Shown here piece by piece: positions 27,972 to 37,900 of a stretch of 64,000 bases of DNA. The number at the start of each line of letters is the position of its first letter. Positions within the stretch are counted from its first letter, which is position 1. This DNA is from Aureococcus anophagefferens (lineage: Eukaryota; Sar; Pelagophyceae; Pelagomonadales; Pelagomonadaceae). Made by a program: the position numbers and the translations under genes. The stretch spans positions 1,064,054 through 1,128,053 of the forward strand of contig NW_008705569.1 in NCBI RefSeq assembly GCF_000186865.1. The letters are read 5' to 3'. Below the pieces are notes generated by a model, which saw nothing but the letters and a program-made list of their open reading frames with translations, was not told the origin of the DNA and searched no databases.

Positions 27972-30635
27972 TTAGAGCATGTTGTTCGAGGCCTTGTCGC
28001 CGTTGGCCACGAGCTCGTAGAGCTTTGTCTCCGTCTTGCGCCACTGGAAGAAGAGGACGATGGCGACGAGGAGGAGGATGAGCGCGACGGCCGCGAGGAT
28101 GATGACGATGACGACGGGGATGCCGTCGACGTCGTCGTCGTCGTCGCTGGAGGAGGAGGAGGTGACCGTGCCCGAGCCGTCGACGCAGGCGTCCATGCCC
28201 GCGTAGACGCCCGCGGAGTTCTGGAACTCGCCCATGTCGGCGCAGGTGATGCCCATGCACGAGTAGACGGACTCGACGGACTCCTTGAACTCCTCGAAGC
28301 CGTTCTCGGACATGGGGTCCGAGTTCATGACGTCGAGGTTGGCGACGATCATCGACGCGACGGTGTGGTCGCACTCGTGGACCTGCGGGAGCACGGCGGC
28401 GGCGAAGGCCCAGCCCTCGGCCCACTCCTTGGGGCAGGAGCCGCTCGTGCACGAGCCCTGCGAGTTCGCCGGGTCGGACTTGAACGCGTACTTGAGCATG
28501 CCCTGGACGAGGGGCACCGTGAGCTGCTTGACGATCTCGTCGAACTCGAACTGGACCGTGACGCAGTCGCCGTCGAGGATCTTGTCGCGGCCCTGCTCGG
28601 CGTAGGCGAGGGCCTTGAGGTTCGCCTTGGCCTCCCCGGACGTGCCGGAGACGCAGGTCCCGAAGTCCGCGCAGCGCTTCTCGGCGAGCTGGTAGAGCAT
28701 CTGGCCCGAGCCGGAGCCGTCCGTGCCCTCGATGGAGCCCGCGAGGAAGGCCCAGCCCTCGTCCCAGGCGTGGGGCGAGTCGCCCGCGTCCGACGTCTCC
28801 TCGTTGTCCCAGATGTCGCCCGCGAGGCAGTCGGAGATCGCGTCCTCGAACTCGTGCATGACGTACATCCAGACGGCCTGGTACGCGACGCCCTTCTTGA
28901 TGAGCTGGTCGCGCATGTTGTCCGGCAGCGACGCGTAGTCGCCGCTGATGGCGTTCATGACGAAGGTGTCGGCGTAGTCGTCGTCGCCCCAGTAGTTCTT
29001 GTAGACGGGCCACCACGTCTCCTCGGCCATCTTCGACGCGCCGGACGTCGCGAAGCCCCGGAGCGTGCGGATCGCGCCGTTGTCCTTGACGGAGTTGCCC
29101 TTGGCGTCGGCCGTCGTGTGGCCGTAGCACGAGTCCGTCGTGTCCGTCGTCGTGATGTCCGACGAGGAGCAGAGGCCGCCGCCGCCGTTCGAGTAGACGA
29201 ACTCGGCCTGCGTCCAGTCGTAGGAGTCGACGGCCGCGGAGATCTCCTCCATGTCGAGGTCGACCATGGAGTGGGGCACGACGTCCGTCGCGGGCTCGTA
29301 GCCGGCGATGACCTCGTAGTTGTCGAGGCACGCGTCCATGCCGTCGTAGACGCCCGCGGTGTTCTGGAACTCGCCGACCTCCGCGCAGGTGATGCCGAGG
29401 CACGAGTAGGTCTTCTCGACCTGGGTCTTGAGGTACTCGTAGCCGTTGACGGACATGGGCGCGGACGCGTCCACGGAGAGGTTGTCCACGATGACCTCCG
29501 CGACGCTCGACGAGCAGTAGTGGATGCGCGGGAGCACGGCGGCGGCGAAGGCCCAGCCCTCGGCCCACTCCTTGGGGCAGTCGCCGTCCGTGCACGAGCC
29601 CTGCGTGTTCGCCGGGTCGGCCTTGAACGCGTACTTGAGCATGCCCTGGATGAGGGGGATCGTCATCTGGTCGACGATGAGGTCGAACTCCGTGGCGACG
29701 TCGCTGCACATGCCGAGCAGGATCTTGTCGCGGCCGAGCTCGGCGTAGGTGAGGGCCTTGGTGTTGACGTTGGCGTCGCCCGTGATGCCGTCGGCGCACG
29801 TGCCGAAGTCAGCGCAGCGCTTCTCGGCGAGCTGGAAGAGCATCTGGCCCGAACCGGAGCCGTCCGTGCCCTCGATGGAGCCCGCGTAGAAGGCCCAGCC
29901 CTCGTCCCAGGCGTGGGGCGAGTCGCCAGCCGTCGTCGCGTCGTTGTCGTAGATGTCGCCGCTGAGGCAGTCCTTGATCGCGTCCTCGAACTCGTGGAGC
30001 ACGTACATCCAGACCGCCTGGTACGCGACGCCCTTCTTGACGAGCTCCGCGCGCATGAGGTCGTCCTTGCTGGCCCAGGCGCCGCCGTCGAAGGCCTTGA
30101 GCACGAAGGTGTCGGCGTAGTCGTCGTCGCCCCAGTAGTTCTTGTAGACGGGCCACCACGTCTCCTCGGCCATCTTCGACGCGCCGGACGTCGCGAAGCC
30201 CCGGAGCGTGCGGATCGCGCCGTTGTCCTTGACGGAGTTGCCCTTGGCGTCGGCCGTCGTGTGGCCGTAGCACGAGTCCGTCGTGTCCGTCGTCGTGATG
30301 TCCGACGAGGAGCAGAGGCCGCCGCCGCCGTTCGAGTAGACGAACTCGGCCTGCGTCCAGTCGTAGGAGTCGACGGCCGCGGAGATCTCCTCCATGTCGA
30401 GGTCGACCTCGGAGTGGGGCACGACGTCGGTCTCGGGCATGTAGTTGGCGATCAGGGTGTAGGACCTAAGGAGGGTTGAAGTTTTTGGTGCTGCTGACTG
30501 TTGACCGGGCGGAACGGCTGGCGCGCGGCGCGCGGCGCGCGGGCGGGCGGACCTCCCCGGCGCGGCGCGCCCCGCAGACCGGCCCGCCGGGGGCGCGCGG
30601 CGCGCCCCAGTGGACCGGACGGCGCGCGACGACAT
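27972..30635 (-). CDS. Two-domain FEA1/phytotransferrin-like cell-surface protein
   Basis: From ATG 30635 the gene encodes 887 residues. Two ~381-residue repeats each run from TDVVPHS(E/M)VDLDMEEIS through AWDEGWAF(Y/L)AGSIEGTDGS, LAEKRCADFGTC, CPKEWAEGWAFAAAVLP and (Y/S)SC(L/M)GITCA(E/D)(V/M)GEFQN. The DEGWAF-AGS and KRCADFGTC blocks recall the algal FEA1/ISIP2A low-iron-induced proteins (phytotransferrins), which bind ferric iron with carbonate. That assignment is from memory of motif style and is tentative. A Ser/Asp-rich stalk, one transmembrane helix (GIPVVIVIILAAVALILLLV) and a short cytoplasmic tail follow. The first ~55 residues are Arg/Pro-rich with no signal peptide, so the true first exon is probably missing; a TTAG/GTCC acceptor-like site lies just before SYTLIANY. 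Confidence 0.6.
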   Translation of the reverse strand: MSSRAVRSTGARRAPPAGRSAGRAAPGRSARPRAARRAPAVPPGQQSAAPKTSTLLRSYTLIANYMPETDVVPHSEVDLDMEEISAAVDSYDWTQAEFVYSNGGGGLCSSSDITTTDTTDSCYGHTTADAKGNSVKDNGAIRTLRGFATSGASKMAEETWWPVYKNYWGDDDYADTFVLKAFDGGAWASKDDLMRAELVKKGVAYQAVWMYVLHEFEDAIKDCLSGDIYDNDATTAGDSPHAWDEGWAFYAGSIEGTDGSGSGQMLFQLAEKRCADFGTCADGITGDANVNTKALTYAELGRDKILLGMCSDVATEFDLIVDQMTIPLIQGMLKYAFKADPANTQGSCTDGDCPKEWAEGWAFAAAVLPRIHYCSSSVAEVIVDNLSVDASAPMSVNGYEYLKTQVEKTYSCLGITCAEVGEFQNTAGVYDGMDACLDNYEVIAGYEPATDVVPHSMVDLDMEEISAAVDSYDWTQAEFVYSNGGGGLCSSSDITTTDTTDSCYGHTTADAKGNSVKDNGAIRTLRGFATSGASKMAEETWWPVYKNYWGDDDYADTFVMNAISGDYASLPDNMRDQLIKKGVAYQAVWMYVMHEFEDAISDCLAGDIWDNEETSDAGDSPHAWDEGWAFLAGSIEGTDGSGSGQMLYQLAEKRCADFGTCVSGTSGEAKANLKALAYAEQGRDKILDGDCVTVQFEFDEIVKQLTVPLVQGMLKYAFKSDPANSQGSCTSGSCPKEWAEGWAFAAAVLPQVHECDHTVASMIVANLDVMNSDPMSENGFEEFKESVESVYSCMGITCADMGEFQNSAGVYAGMDACVDGSGTVTSSSSSDDDDDVDGIPVVIVIILAAVALILLLVAIVLFFQWRKTETKLYELVANGDKASNNML
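28960..29265 (-). repeat. 306-bp direct repeat, copy 1
   Basis: Identical by eye to 30103-30408, at an offset of 1,143 bases (381 codons). It encodes the N-terminal third of the second FEA1-like domain. Sequence outside the block has diverged, which points to recent gene conversion rather than a young whole-domain duplication. Confidence 0.9.
30103..30408 (-). repeat. 306-bp direct repeat, copy 2
   Basis: Partner of 28960-29265. It lies in the N-terminal third of the first FEA1-like domain and is identical over the whole block. Confidence 0.9.
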
Positions 30636-31284
30636 TTTGAAGTTTTGGCTTCCGCCACCTCAGAGCAGCTGCCCGGGGCTGCCGCATTCGATGTTTTGGG
30701 CGTGGGGCAGCCCGGGGGTGAATGTCGACACGGGGGCGCACGCGAGCGTCTTCCCCGCCAGGAGGGCGGCTGCTACGGTGCGCATGGTTGTCAGATACTT
30801 ACAGCTCAGAATCGCGCGCTATAGTGGCAGCGATTGCGGCGTGCGGAAGCTCTGGTTGAGCATGGGCGTGTGTCGCTCGAGCTTTTATGGGACTAGGAGA
30901 GCACGCTTGCACGTGCCGCAGTGGCCCATGACGTTAATGTTGAATTCATCGTTGAAGGTTCGTCGCCCGACGGCGGCGTCGGCGACCGAGGCGCTTACGC
31001 GGGTCCGGAGGAGGTTGGGTTCGCGGTGGGGATGTGGGAGGAGGAGCGCTCGGAAGGCGTGCGCTCGGGAGACGGAGCACGCCGTCGGCCTACGCGGAGC
31101 ACCGTGACGCCGTCGGGCTACGCGGAGCGCAGCCGCTCGACCAAGGTGCCGTCGCGGACGAGGCTCAGGATGGCCATTGCGTGCTGGAAGACGTCGTCGT
31201 CGACGCCGTGCGCCGCGTGGAGCGCGCTCGCGATGACGGTTAAGATGACGGCGCGGAGGTGCTCGGAGCACTTCAAGCGCACTG
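30636..31284. other. 649-base intergenic region
   Basis: The spacer is less GC-rich in its first half. It holds an imperfect 20-bp direct repeat (31081-31100 and 31109-31128, 19 of 20 identical). On the minus strand, 31279-31118 is open and reads like the C-terminus of a protein (LRAVILTVIASALHAAHG, then VFQHAMAILSLVRDGTLVER), ending in TAG inside the repeat. No start codon is in frame, so it may be the last exon of an unrecognised gene or a relic. It should also contain promoters for the GT8 gene (plus) and the phytotransferrin-like gene (minus). Confidence 0.35.
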
Positions 31285-32574
31285 ATGTTGAATGAGCAAG
31301 AGAGCATGGGCACCGAGCGCCGCGCCGTCGCGACGCTGCTCTACGACGAGTCCTTCGTCGACGGCGCGCTCGCGCTCGGCGCGTCGATCAAAGCACACCT
31401 CAGAGAAAAGGACGTCGCCCTCGTCACGCTCGCGACGAGCGGCGTGCCGCGCGGCGCGCGCCAGCGCTTAGCAACCGGCGGCTGGGCGCTCCACGACGTC
31501 GCCGCGGCGTCGCGGCCGTCGGACACGCACGTCAGCAATTCGCGCCTGCGCTTCGCCTACTCGAAGCTCGAGCTCTGGCGCCTGCCCTACGACGTCGTCG
31601 TGTACGCGGACGCGGACGCGATCGCGCTCGGCCCCGTCGACGCGCTCTTCGGCTGCCGCGCGTCCCTCTGCGCGGTGCTGCGCCATGGCGAGTTGCTCAA
31701 CAGCGGCGTTTTAGTCGTGCGGCCGGATGCGCGCGTCTTCGAGGACATGCGCGCCCAGGCGGACGCGCTGCCGAGCTACACGGGCGGCGACCAGGGCTTC
31801 TTGAACAGCTACTACGGCAACTTCGCCGCCTGCCCGGCCTTCGAGGGCGACGGCGACGACGTGGCCCGATGTCGCCGCCTGCCGAACGCCTGGAACGGCG
31901 ACTGGCCCCTGCTCTGGGCGCGCGGCGTCGACGACGCGCCCAACATCCTCCACTACTCGCTCGGCCCGGCGAGCACCCGCGCGGGAATCACTTCTTCGAC
32001 GAGAGCGACAGTTTCTCGAGCGAAACTGGAGCTTTTCGAGCGAGACGTTCTTGAACAATCGTAGGTCAAGCCCTGGCACGACGCCGCCGCGCCGTTCCTG
32101 CCCGGCGTGCGCGCGTGGCGCGCGGCGCTCCGCGCGTCGCCCGCGGCGTCGCCCGCGTCGCCCGCCGCCGCGCCCGCGTTCCTGCTCTTCGCCGTGCTGG
32201 TGCCGCTCGCGTGCGCGCGCGCGGCCGCGCGCTGCTCGCGGCGCCGCGGGGCATTCCTCCCGGTCCTCGCCGCCTCCGCGGCCGTCGCGGCGCTCGCGGC
32301 GCGGCACGCGCCCTTCGGGCCCGAGGCGCGCTGGGCCACATTGTTCGCCGCGGGCGCCGTTGTGCGCCTCGCGTACCGCCGCGACGCCAAGGCGCTCGCG
32401 CTCGAGGGCCTCCTTGTCGCCGCCGTCGCGCTGCCCGAGCTTTCGGGCGCGAACGCGTCCCTTTTGGGCCTGCTCGCGCTCGAGGCGCCGCTCCTCTACG
32501 GCGCGCTCGTTCTCGTCCTGCTCATGGCGCTCTCCCCCACCGACGACAACGCCCTCCCCGCCGTGAAGAGCTAA
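31285..32574 (+). CDS. GT8 (glycogenin-like) glycosyltransferase with C-terminal membrane segments
   Basis: Exons 31285-31968 and 32065-32574 give 397 residues. GT8 marks are present: VATLLYDESFVDGALALG at the start, the DXD metal/sugar-nucleotide motif in YADADAIAL, LLNSGVLVVRPD, YTGGDQGFLNSYY, and the terminal HYSLGP-VKPWHD, which is assembled across the intron (family pattern H-x-x-G-x-KPW). The last ~150 residues form four or five hydrophobic segments (AFLLFAVLVPLACARAA, APLLYGALVLVLLMAL), as in membrane-anchored GT8 enzymes. It ends four bases into the hydroxylase gene on the other strand. Likely Golgi or ER; donor sugar unknown. Confidence 0.8.
31969..32064 (+). mobile_element. Short GC-AG intron resembling a deleted family A introner
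   Basis: Frame and the HYxxGxxKPW motif place this 96-bp intron at 31969-32064 with a GC donor. Eight bases after the donor the sequence CCGCGCGGGAATC begins and continues to CTTCTTCGAC, close to the family A 5' end (CCGCGCGGAACTC, then ATCTTCGAC). The 3' end (AATCGTAG) is not family-like and the flanks (GCGAGCAC / GTCAAGCC) do not match well. An internally deleted old copy is an inference. Confidence 0.5.
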
Positions 32575-33542
32575 AACTCATCCCGGTACATGGACGCGTC
32601 CCTCCCGAGGTCCGGGTGGGGGACGGAGAGGTCCAGGACGACGCGCCGCGCGGCGCCGCCGTGGCGGACCTCGTGCTCGAAGGAGTCGTCGAAGAGGACG
32701 ACGGACCCCTGGCGCCAGGGCCGCTCGCGCCGCTCGCCGCCGACGAGGAGCTCCAGCCGCGCCTCGTCGGCCTCCGCGACGTCGAGGCCGAGGTGGAGGC
32801 TCCAGCGCCGGTTCGTCGGGCCCGTGTGCGGGCGGAGGTGCGCGCCGGGGTCGAGGCTCGACACGCCCGCGTTCTGGAGGCCGCAGGTCGCCTCGAGGCG
32901 CCGCGCGGCCGCGCCGAGCGCCGTGTCGGCGGCCGCGTCCAAAACGACGTACAGCCACGAACCGCCGCCGGGCGCCTGGAGGCCCTCGCGCGGCTCGCGC
33001 GCGTCCGCGAGGAGCGCCGCCGCCTCGGCGCGCATGGCGTCGCCGCGCGCCGCGTACGCCGCCTCGAGGTCGTCCACGCACGCGCGGAGCGCGGGCGGCG
33101 CGGCCGGGAACGGCGCGGACGCGAGCGCCGCGTCGTACTCCGACGGCCGCTGCCACTTCGACGGCCAGAGGCCCGCGCCGAGGGCCGCGGCGACGACGCC
33201 GTCGGCCGTCGTCGCGTAGCCGGCCCACTGCAGGGCCGTGACGAACTTCGCGGCCAGCGTGGGATCCGTCGGCGCCAGCGACCGCGCGACCCCCAGCAGG
33301 CCCACGCTGGCCTTGAGGTCGTTCTTCGCGAGGGCGTCGTCGCCGGCGCGCGCCGCCCACATGGCGAAGGGCGCGACGACGTCGTCGACGCAGGCGAGGC
33401 GCCGCGCCCGCGCGCCGTCGAGGGCCGCCAGCGCCTTCTTCGAATCGAGCTTGCGCGCCACGGCGATGGCCTCGTCGCAGAGCTCCGTCGACGAGCCCGC
33501 GAGCGCCGCGAGCGCGAGCACGCGTGCTTTTAGCGTTCTCAT
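32571..33542 (-). CDS. Aspartyl/asparaginyl beta-hydroxylase-like 2OG oxygenase
   Basis: The protein has 323 residues starting at ATG 33542. The N-terminus carries a short hydrophobic stretch (VLALAALAGSS), possibly a signal. A helical repeat-like region follows (LGVARSLAPTDPTLAAKFV). The catalytic domain is C-terminal: LDPGAHLRPHTGPTNRRWSL (iron-binding His and 2OG-site residues of the Asp/Asn hydroxylase family), then WRQGSVVLFDDSFEHEVRHG (second His) and RVVLDLSVPHPDLG. Family members hydroxylate Asp/Asn in EGF-like domains or lipid substrates. Its stop codon overlaps that of the GT8 gene, and its ATG lies 88 bases from the preferred start of the plus-strand sulfotransferase. Confidence 0.85.
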   Translation of the reverse strand: MRTLKARVLALAALAGSSTELCDEAIAVARKLDSKKALAALDGARARRLACVDDVVAPFAMWAARAGDDALAKNDLKASVGLLGVARSLAPTDPTLAAKFVTALQWAGYATTADGVVAAALGAGLWPSKWQRPSEYDAALASAPFPAAPPALRACVDDLEAAYAARGDAMRAEAAALLADAREPREGLQAPGGGSWLYVVLDAAADTALGAAARRLEATCGLQNAGVSSLDPGAHLRPHTGPTNRRWSLHLGLDVAEADEARLELLVGGERRERPWRQGSVVLFDDSFEHEVRHGGAARRVVLDLSVPHPDLGRDASMYRDEF

Positions 33543-33629
33543 TGCATGATGAGCTGCCCCATCGCGCACCTTGACGGTGCAAGAATAAACGTTGACGCAC
33601 AAAATTATGGGGCAGCAGCTTCTCATGAG

Positions 33630-34912
33630 ATGATGCAGCTCGCGCTCCTGGTCGTGTGCGCGCTGGCGAGCGCGTCGAAGCCCGCGAGGCCCTGCGACTG
33701 CGGCGCGCTCGCCGGCGCCGGCGCGGCGGAGCGCCACGTCGTGCCACCGTCCTTCGCGTCGCGCAACCTCTCGGCCCAGGTCGTGCTCCTCAAGGTGCCG
33801 GAGACGGGGTCGTCGACGGCGGCGAACCTGCTCGCGGAGATCGCCGCGGCGCGGTCCATCCCGTCCTGGGTGTCGACGAAGAGCGGCGAGTTCGACCGCG
33901 TCGTCGCCGCGCCGGGCCGGACGGCGCCCAAGTGGGCCCTGGGCCACCGGGGCTGGGGCGCGTGGCTCCACGACTACTTCGACGGCCCCGCCGTGGACCT
34001 CGTGACGACGGCGCGGGAGCCCCTGGCGCGCCTCGCGAGCTCGGCGGAGAAGCGCCTCCTCCGCGGCGAACAAGCGGACTGCGCGCGGGGCCTCGGAGTG
34101 GCGCTCAAATTCTGGGGCGTCCACGGCGCCAAGCACTTCGAGAAGCTCAACGAGACCTGGACGAACGCGAGCCTCGTCGAGGCGGGCGTGCGCCAGATGG
34201 CCAAGTTCGACACGATCGTCGTCAAGGAGCGCTACAACGAGTCGCTCGTGGCCTTCGCGCTCCGGCACCGCGCGACGCAGGGCGGGAAAAGGGCGCGACA
34301 CGGCCAACTTCAAAGGCTCCGATCTCGGCCGTTCGTTTCGGCTGATTCTTGGACGAGCGATCATCCCTCGGAGCGCTCTCGAAGCGTGGGTGTTTTTTTG
34401 GAACGCGCGCGCGCGCGGAACACCCAATTTGAAGCGAAGTTGAATCGCCCCGTTCCCGCCCAGGCCTCCAGCTCGGCGACGTGCTCCCGCCGCTCGCCAA
34501 GTACCGCGCGGACCCCAAAGGCGGCGGCGGCACGCGCGCGGAGGCGCGGCGCGCCTGCGAGGCGTCCGTCGGCGCGGAAGACGTCGAGTTCCGCACGGAG
34601 GCGGCGATCCACGCGGCGAGCGTATCGCGGCTTGAATCGACGCTCGCCGCCGCGCGCGCCGCGGGCGTCGACGTCGGCCGTCTCCTCGACGCCTTTTCGC
34701 GCCACCTCGACGCGGCCATGACCCTCGGGGCGCGGCGCATGTCGAAGCCCGGCGCGCACCAGCAGCGCGCGGCGTCCGCGGACACGCTGATCATGAGCCC
34801 GTGCGCGCGCCGCTGCGCCGTCGCCGCGCTCAACGGCGCCGTCCGCCTGCGCTACGACGGCGCCGAGGCCCCGCGGCCCTACGCCCACCGCCGCGCCGCC
34901 CCGGACCCTTAG
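33630..34912 (+). CDS. Golgi sulfotransferase-like protein (Gal3ST/Sulfotransfer_2 type)
   Basis: Exons 33630-34269 and 34464-34912 give 362 residues. The start at ATG 33630 puts a signal sequence first (MMQLALLVVCALASAS); an ATG at 33546 is also in frame. The PAPS loop is VVLLKVPETGSSTAANLL (family: KxPKTGSS), the 3'-phosphate motif is VTTAREPLARLASSAEKR, and VVKERYNESLVAFALRHR matches the late Glu-Ser helix. Exon 2 continues LQLGDVLPPLAKYRAD, the usual sequel in galactose-3-O-sulfotransferases. The Lys-to-Glu change in the loop (PETG for PKTG) may affect catalysis. Its stop overlaps that of the giant minus-strand gene by four bases. Confidence 0.72.
34270..34463 (+). mobile_element. Introner family B, sulfotransferase intron, GC donor
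   Basis: The element (34278-34463) starts CAGGGCGGGAAAAGG and ends GTTCCCGCCCAG. The flanks GCGCGACG (34270-34277) and GCCTCCAG (34464-34471) match poorly (3 of 8). The donor eight bases before the element still gives the only phase (1) that continues the protein as RHRLQLGDVLP, so an old insertion with a GC donor is inferred. Confidence 0.75.
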
Positions 34913-37900
34913 AATTCGCCGTCGTCGTCGTCCCCCTCGTCGCCGTCGTCGTCGTCGTCGCGCGAGGGCTCGGAGACGTGGTCCTCGCCGCGGTCGAAGC
35001 CGCCGCTCGACGCGGAGTCCGGCGGGAAGCCCTCCTGGTCGTTGAAGGCGTCGAAGGCGTCGTCGAACTGCGCCTCCATGTGCTCGCTGAAGGCCGCGGA
35101 GCTGATGTGGCTCTGCTTGTCGACGTCGTCGAACGCGCCCGCGTGCGGGCTCGTCGGGTGGTCCGCGTCGCTCGCCATGAGGTGGTGCTCGTGGCTCTCG
35201 AGGGACCGCGGCGACGCCGCGGCGGGCACGTCGATCTGTATGTCCGGCGGCGGCGCCGTGAGCGGCCGCGGCGCCGGCACGTCGTAGAAGTCGGAGAAGA
35301 TCTGCGTCCGCGGCAGCTCCTCGGGGCCCCGGGGGCTCCCGGAGCCGGCGTCGAAGCGCACGGCGTAGCGGTCGCCGCCGAGGTCCGCCTCGACGCGGCC
35401 CGGCAGCACGAGGTCGTCGCGGCCGGGGCAGACCGCGTCGACCCGCTCGCCCGCGACGAGGATCTGGTGCTGCTGCTGGCCCGGGCGGTAGATGGCCCGC
35501 CGGTTCGCGGCGTCGTCCTCGTCGCCGTCGTCGAAGAGGACCGCGTAGGTCCCGTCGCCGTTGTCGCGCACGACGGTGGCCGGGTAGAACTCCGCGTCCT
35601 GCTGGAACCGGCAGAAGACGGCCGCGCCGGCCTCGAGCGGCGCCGCGGCGGGCCGCGGGCTCGCCGCCGCGGCCTTCGCCGGCGTCGCGGCCGCGGGTTC
35701 CTCGGCCGCGGGCTCCTCGGCCGCGGGCTCCTCGGCCGCGGGCTCCTCGGCCGCGGGTTCCTCGGCCGCGGGCTCCTCGGCCGCGGGCTCCTCCGCGCCC
35801 TCGCGCGGCGGCGCGACGACCGCGGGCGCGTCGACGCGCGGGCTCGGGGGCGCGCGCGCGCTGTCGCCGACGTAGCGCGGCGACGCGGCGAGCTCCGGGA
35901 AGACGCCCTCGGCGAAGATGGCGGCGAACTCGACGATGTGCTCCGCGTCGTCGTCGTCGAAGCGCACGGTGTAGGAGCCGTTCGCGTGCGCGTAGACGAT
36001 GACTCCCGCGACGACGGACCCGGTCGTCGACCGCCACGCGTCGACCTCCTCGCCGACGTCGAGCCGCGACGGCGGCACCATGCCCCGCAGGCGCAGGCGC
36101 CGCCGGGACACGCCGGCCTCCTCGCGCCGCGCGTCGGCGTGCCAGACCGTGTGCGAGCCCGTCGCCGCGTCGACGGCCGTGACCGTGCACGGCGCGTACG
36201 CGCCGCCCTCGGCCTCGCGGCAGTCGCAGACCGTGCCCACGGGCGCCGCGTCGCGGTCGTCGACGAAGGGCCCGAAGACGTCGTCGCGGTCCGCGGTCTC
36301 CTCGGCGCCGTCGTCGGCGAAGCGCACGCGGCAGCCGCCGGCGCCCGCGGCGACGACGGCGGCCGCGACGACGCGGCCGTCCGCGGATTTGCGGACGGCG
36401 TCGACGGCCGTGCCCGGCGCCAGGTCGCGGACCTGGCGCTGGCCCCGGAGCTTGAGCCGCCGCCGCGGCGCGTCGTCGTCGCGGTCGCCGTCGTCGAAGA
36501 GGATCGCGTACGACCGCGCGTGCACGCCCGTGACGACGGCGGGGTAGAAGGTCCGCTCCTCGCCGTAGCGCGCGAGGACCTTGGCGCCCATGGCCAGGGG
36601 CGCCGCGCCGTCATCCAACGCCTCGCGGCTCGGCGAGGCCGCGAGGACGCCGGCCGCGGCCTCGCGGACGGCGTCCTCGGCGCCGCGCGCCGCGAGGCCC
36701 CGCGCCTCGGCGACCTTCGGCGACGGCGGCGCGGCCTGCTTGGCGTGGTGGTCGTGGAGGACGGGCTTCTTCGCCTTCTTCGGCGAGAAGTCGTCGTTGT
36801 CGAAGGTCAGCGCCTCGCCCTTGGGCGTCTCGTAGTTGTTGCGGCGGCCGACGGCGAGCGCGTCGTCGACGCCGGGCTTTTCGACGTCCTCGACGACGTC
36901 CGGCGACGCCGGCGCGTCGGGGCCCTCGACGGGCTCGACGACGTCGGGCGCCCGGGCCGCGAGGGCCTTCACGGGCGTCGCCATTTTCGGCCGCGGCGAC
37001 GCGGCGCGCTCCGGGTCGTGGAACTCGCCGAAGATCTTGGACCGCGGGACCACGGCGCCGGGCCCGAAGTCGAAGGCGACCTCGTAGGTGCCGTCGTCGA
37101 ACCGGGACGCCACGGTCGCCGGGAGCACGTCGCCGTCGCGCGCGTCGCAGACCGCGTCGACGGTTTCGCCGACCTCGAGCGCCTCGGCCTGCACCTGGCC
37201 GGGCACGTAGAGCCGGCGCCGCGCGACGGCCGTCTCGACGTCGCCGTCGTCGTAGGCGACGGAGTAGGCGCCGCCGCCGCCGCCGTCGACGACGCCCGCG
37301 TAGAACTCCGCGTCGTTGCCGTAGCGGCACATGACCCGCGTGCCGGGCGCGAGGGCCGGCTGCGCCGGGCGCACGACCGTCGGCTCGGGCTCGTCGTCGT
37401 CGTCGTGGGCGTGGACCGCGTCGTCGTCGTGGGCGTGGGCCGGCTCCTCCTCGTGTTCGTGCTCCTCCTCGTGGTGATCGTGGGCGTGGGCCGGCTCCTC
37501 CTTGTGGTGATCGTGGGCGTGGGCCGGCTCATCGTGTTTGTGGCCGGAGTCTTCTTCGTGGTGATCGTGGGCGTGGGCCGGCTCCTCCTCGTGGTGGTCG
37601 TGGTCGTGGCTGTCGTGGTCGTGGCTCGCGTGGTCGTGGCTCGCGTGGTCGTGGCTCGCGTGGTCGCCGCCGTGGTCGTGGCCGCCGTGGCCGTGGTCCT
37701 CCGTGCAGACCTCGCCGTCGCCGTGGTCGTGGCCGTGCGCGTGGTCCTCCGTGCAGTGCTCGTCCGTGCAGACCTTGTCCGCGTCGAGCTTCTGCTTCGC
37801 CGCGCGCGCGTCCTCGAGGGACGTCTGCGGCTGCTGCTCTGGCACGGCCGCGCCCATGGACTTGAGCATGTCGGCCGCGGAGCCGCTGAACGCGATCGGG

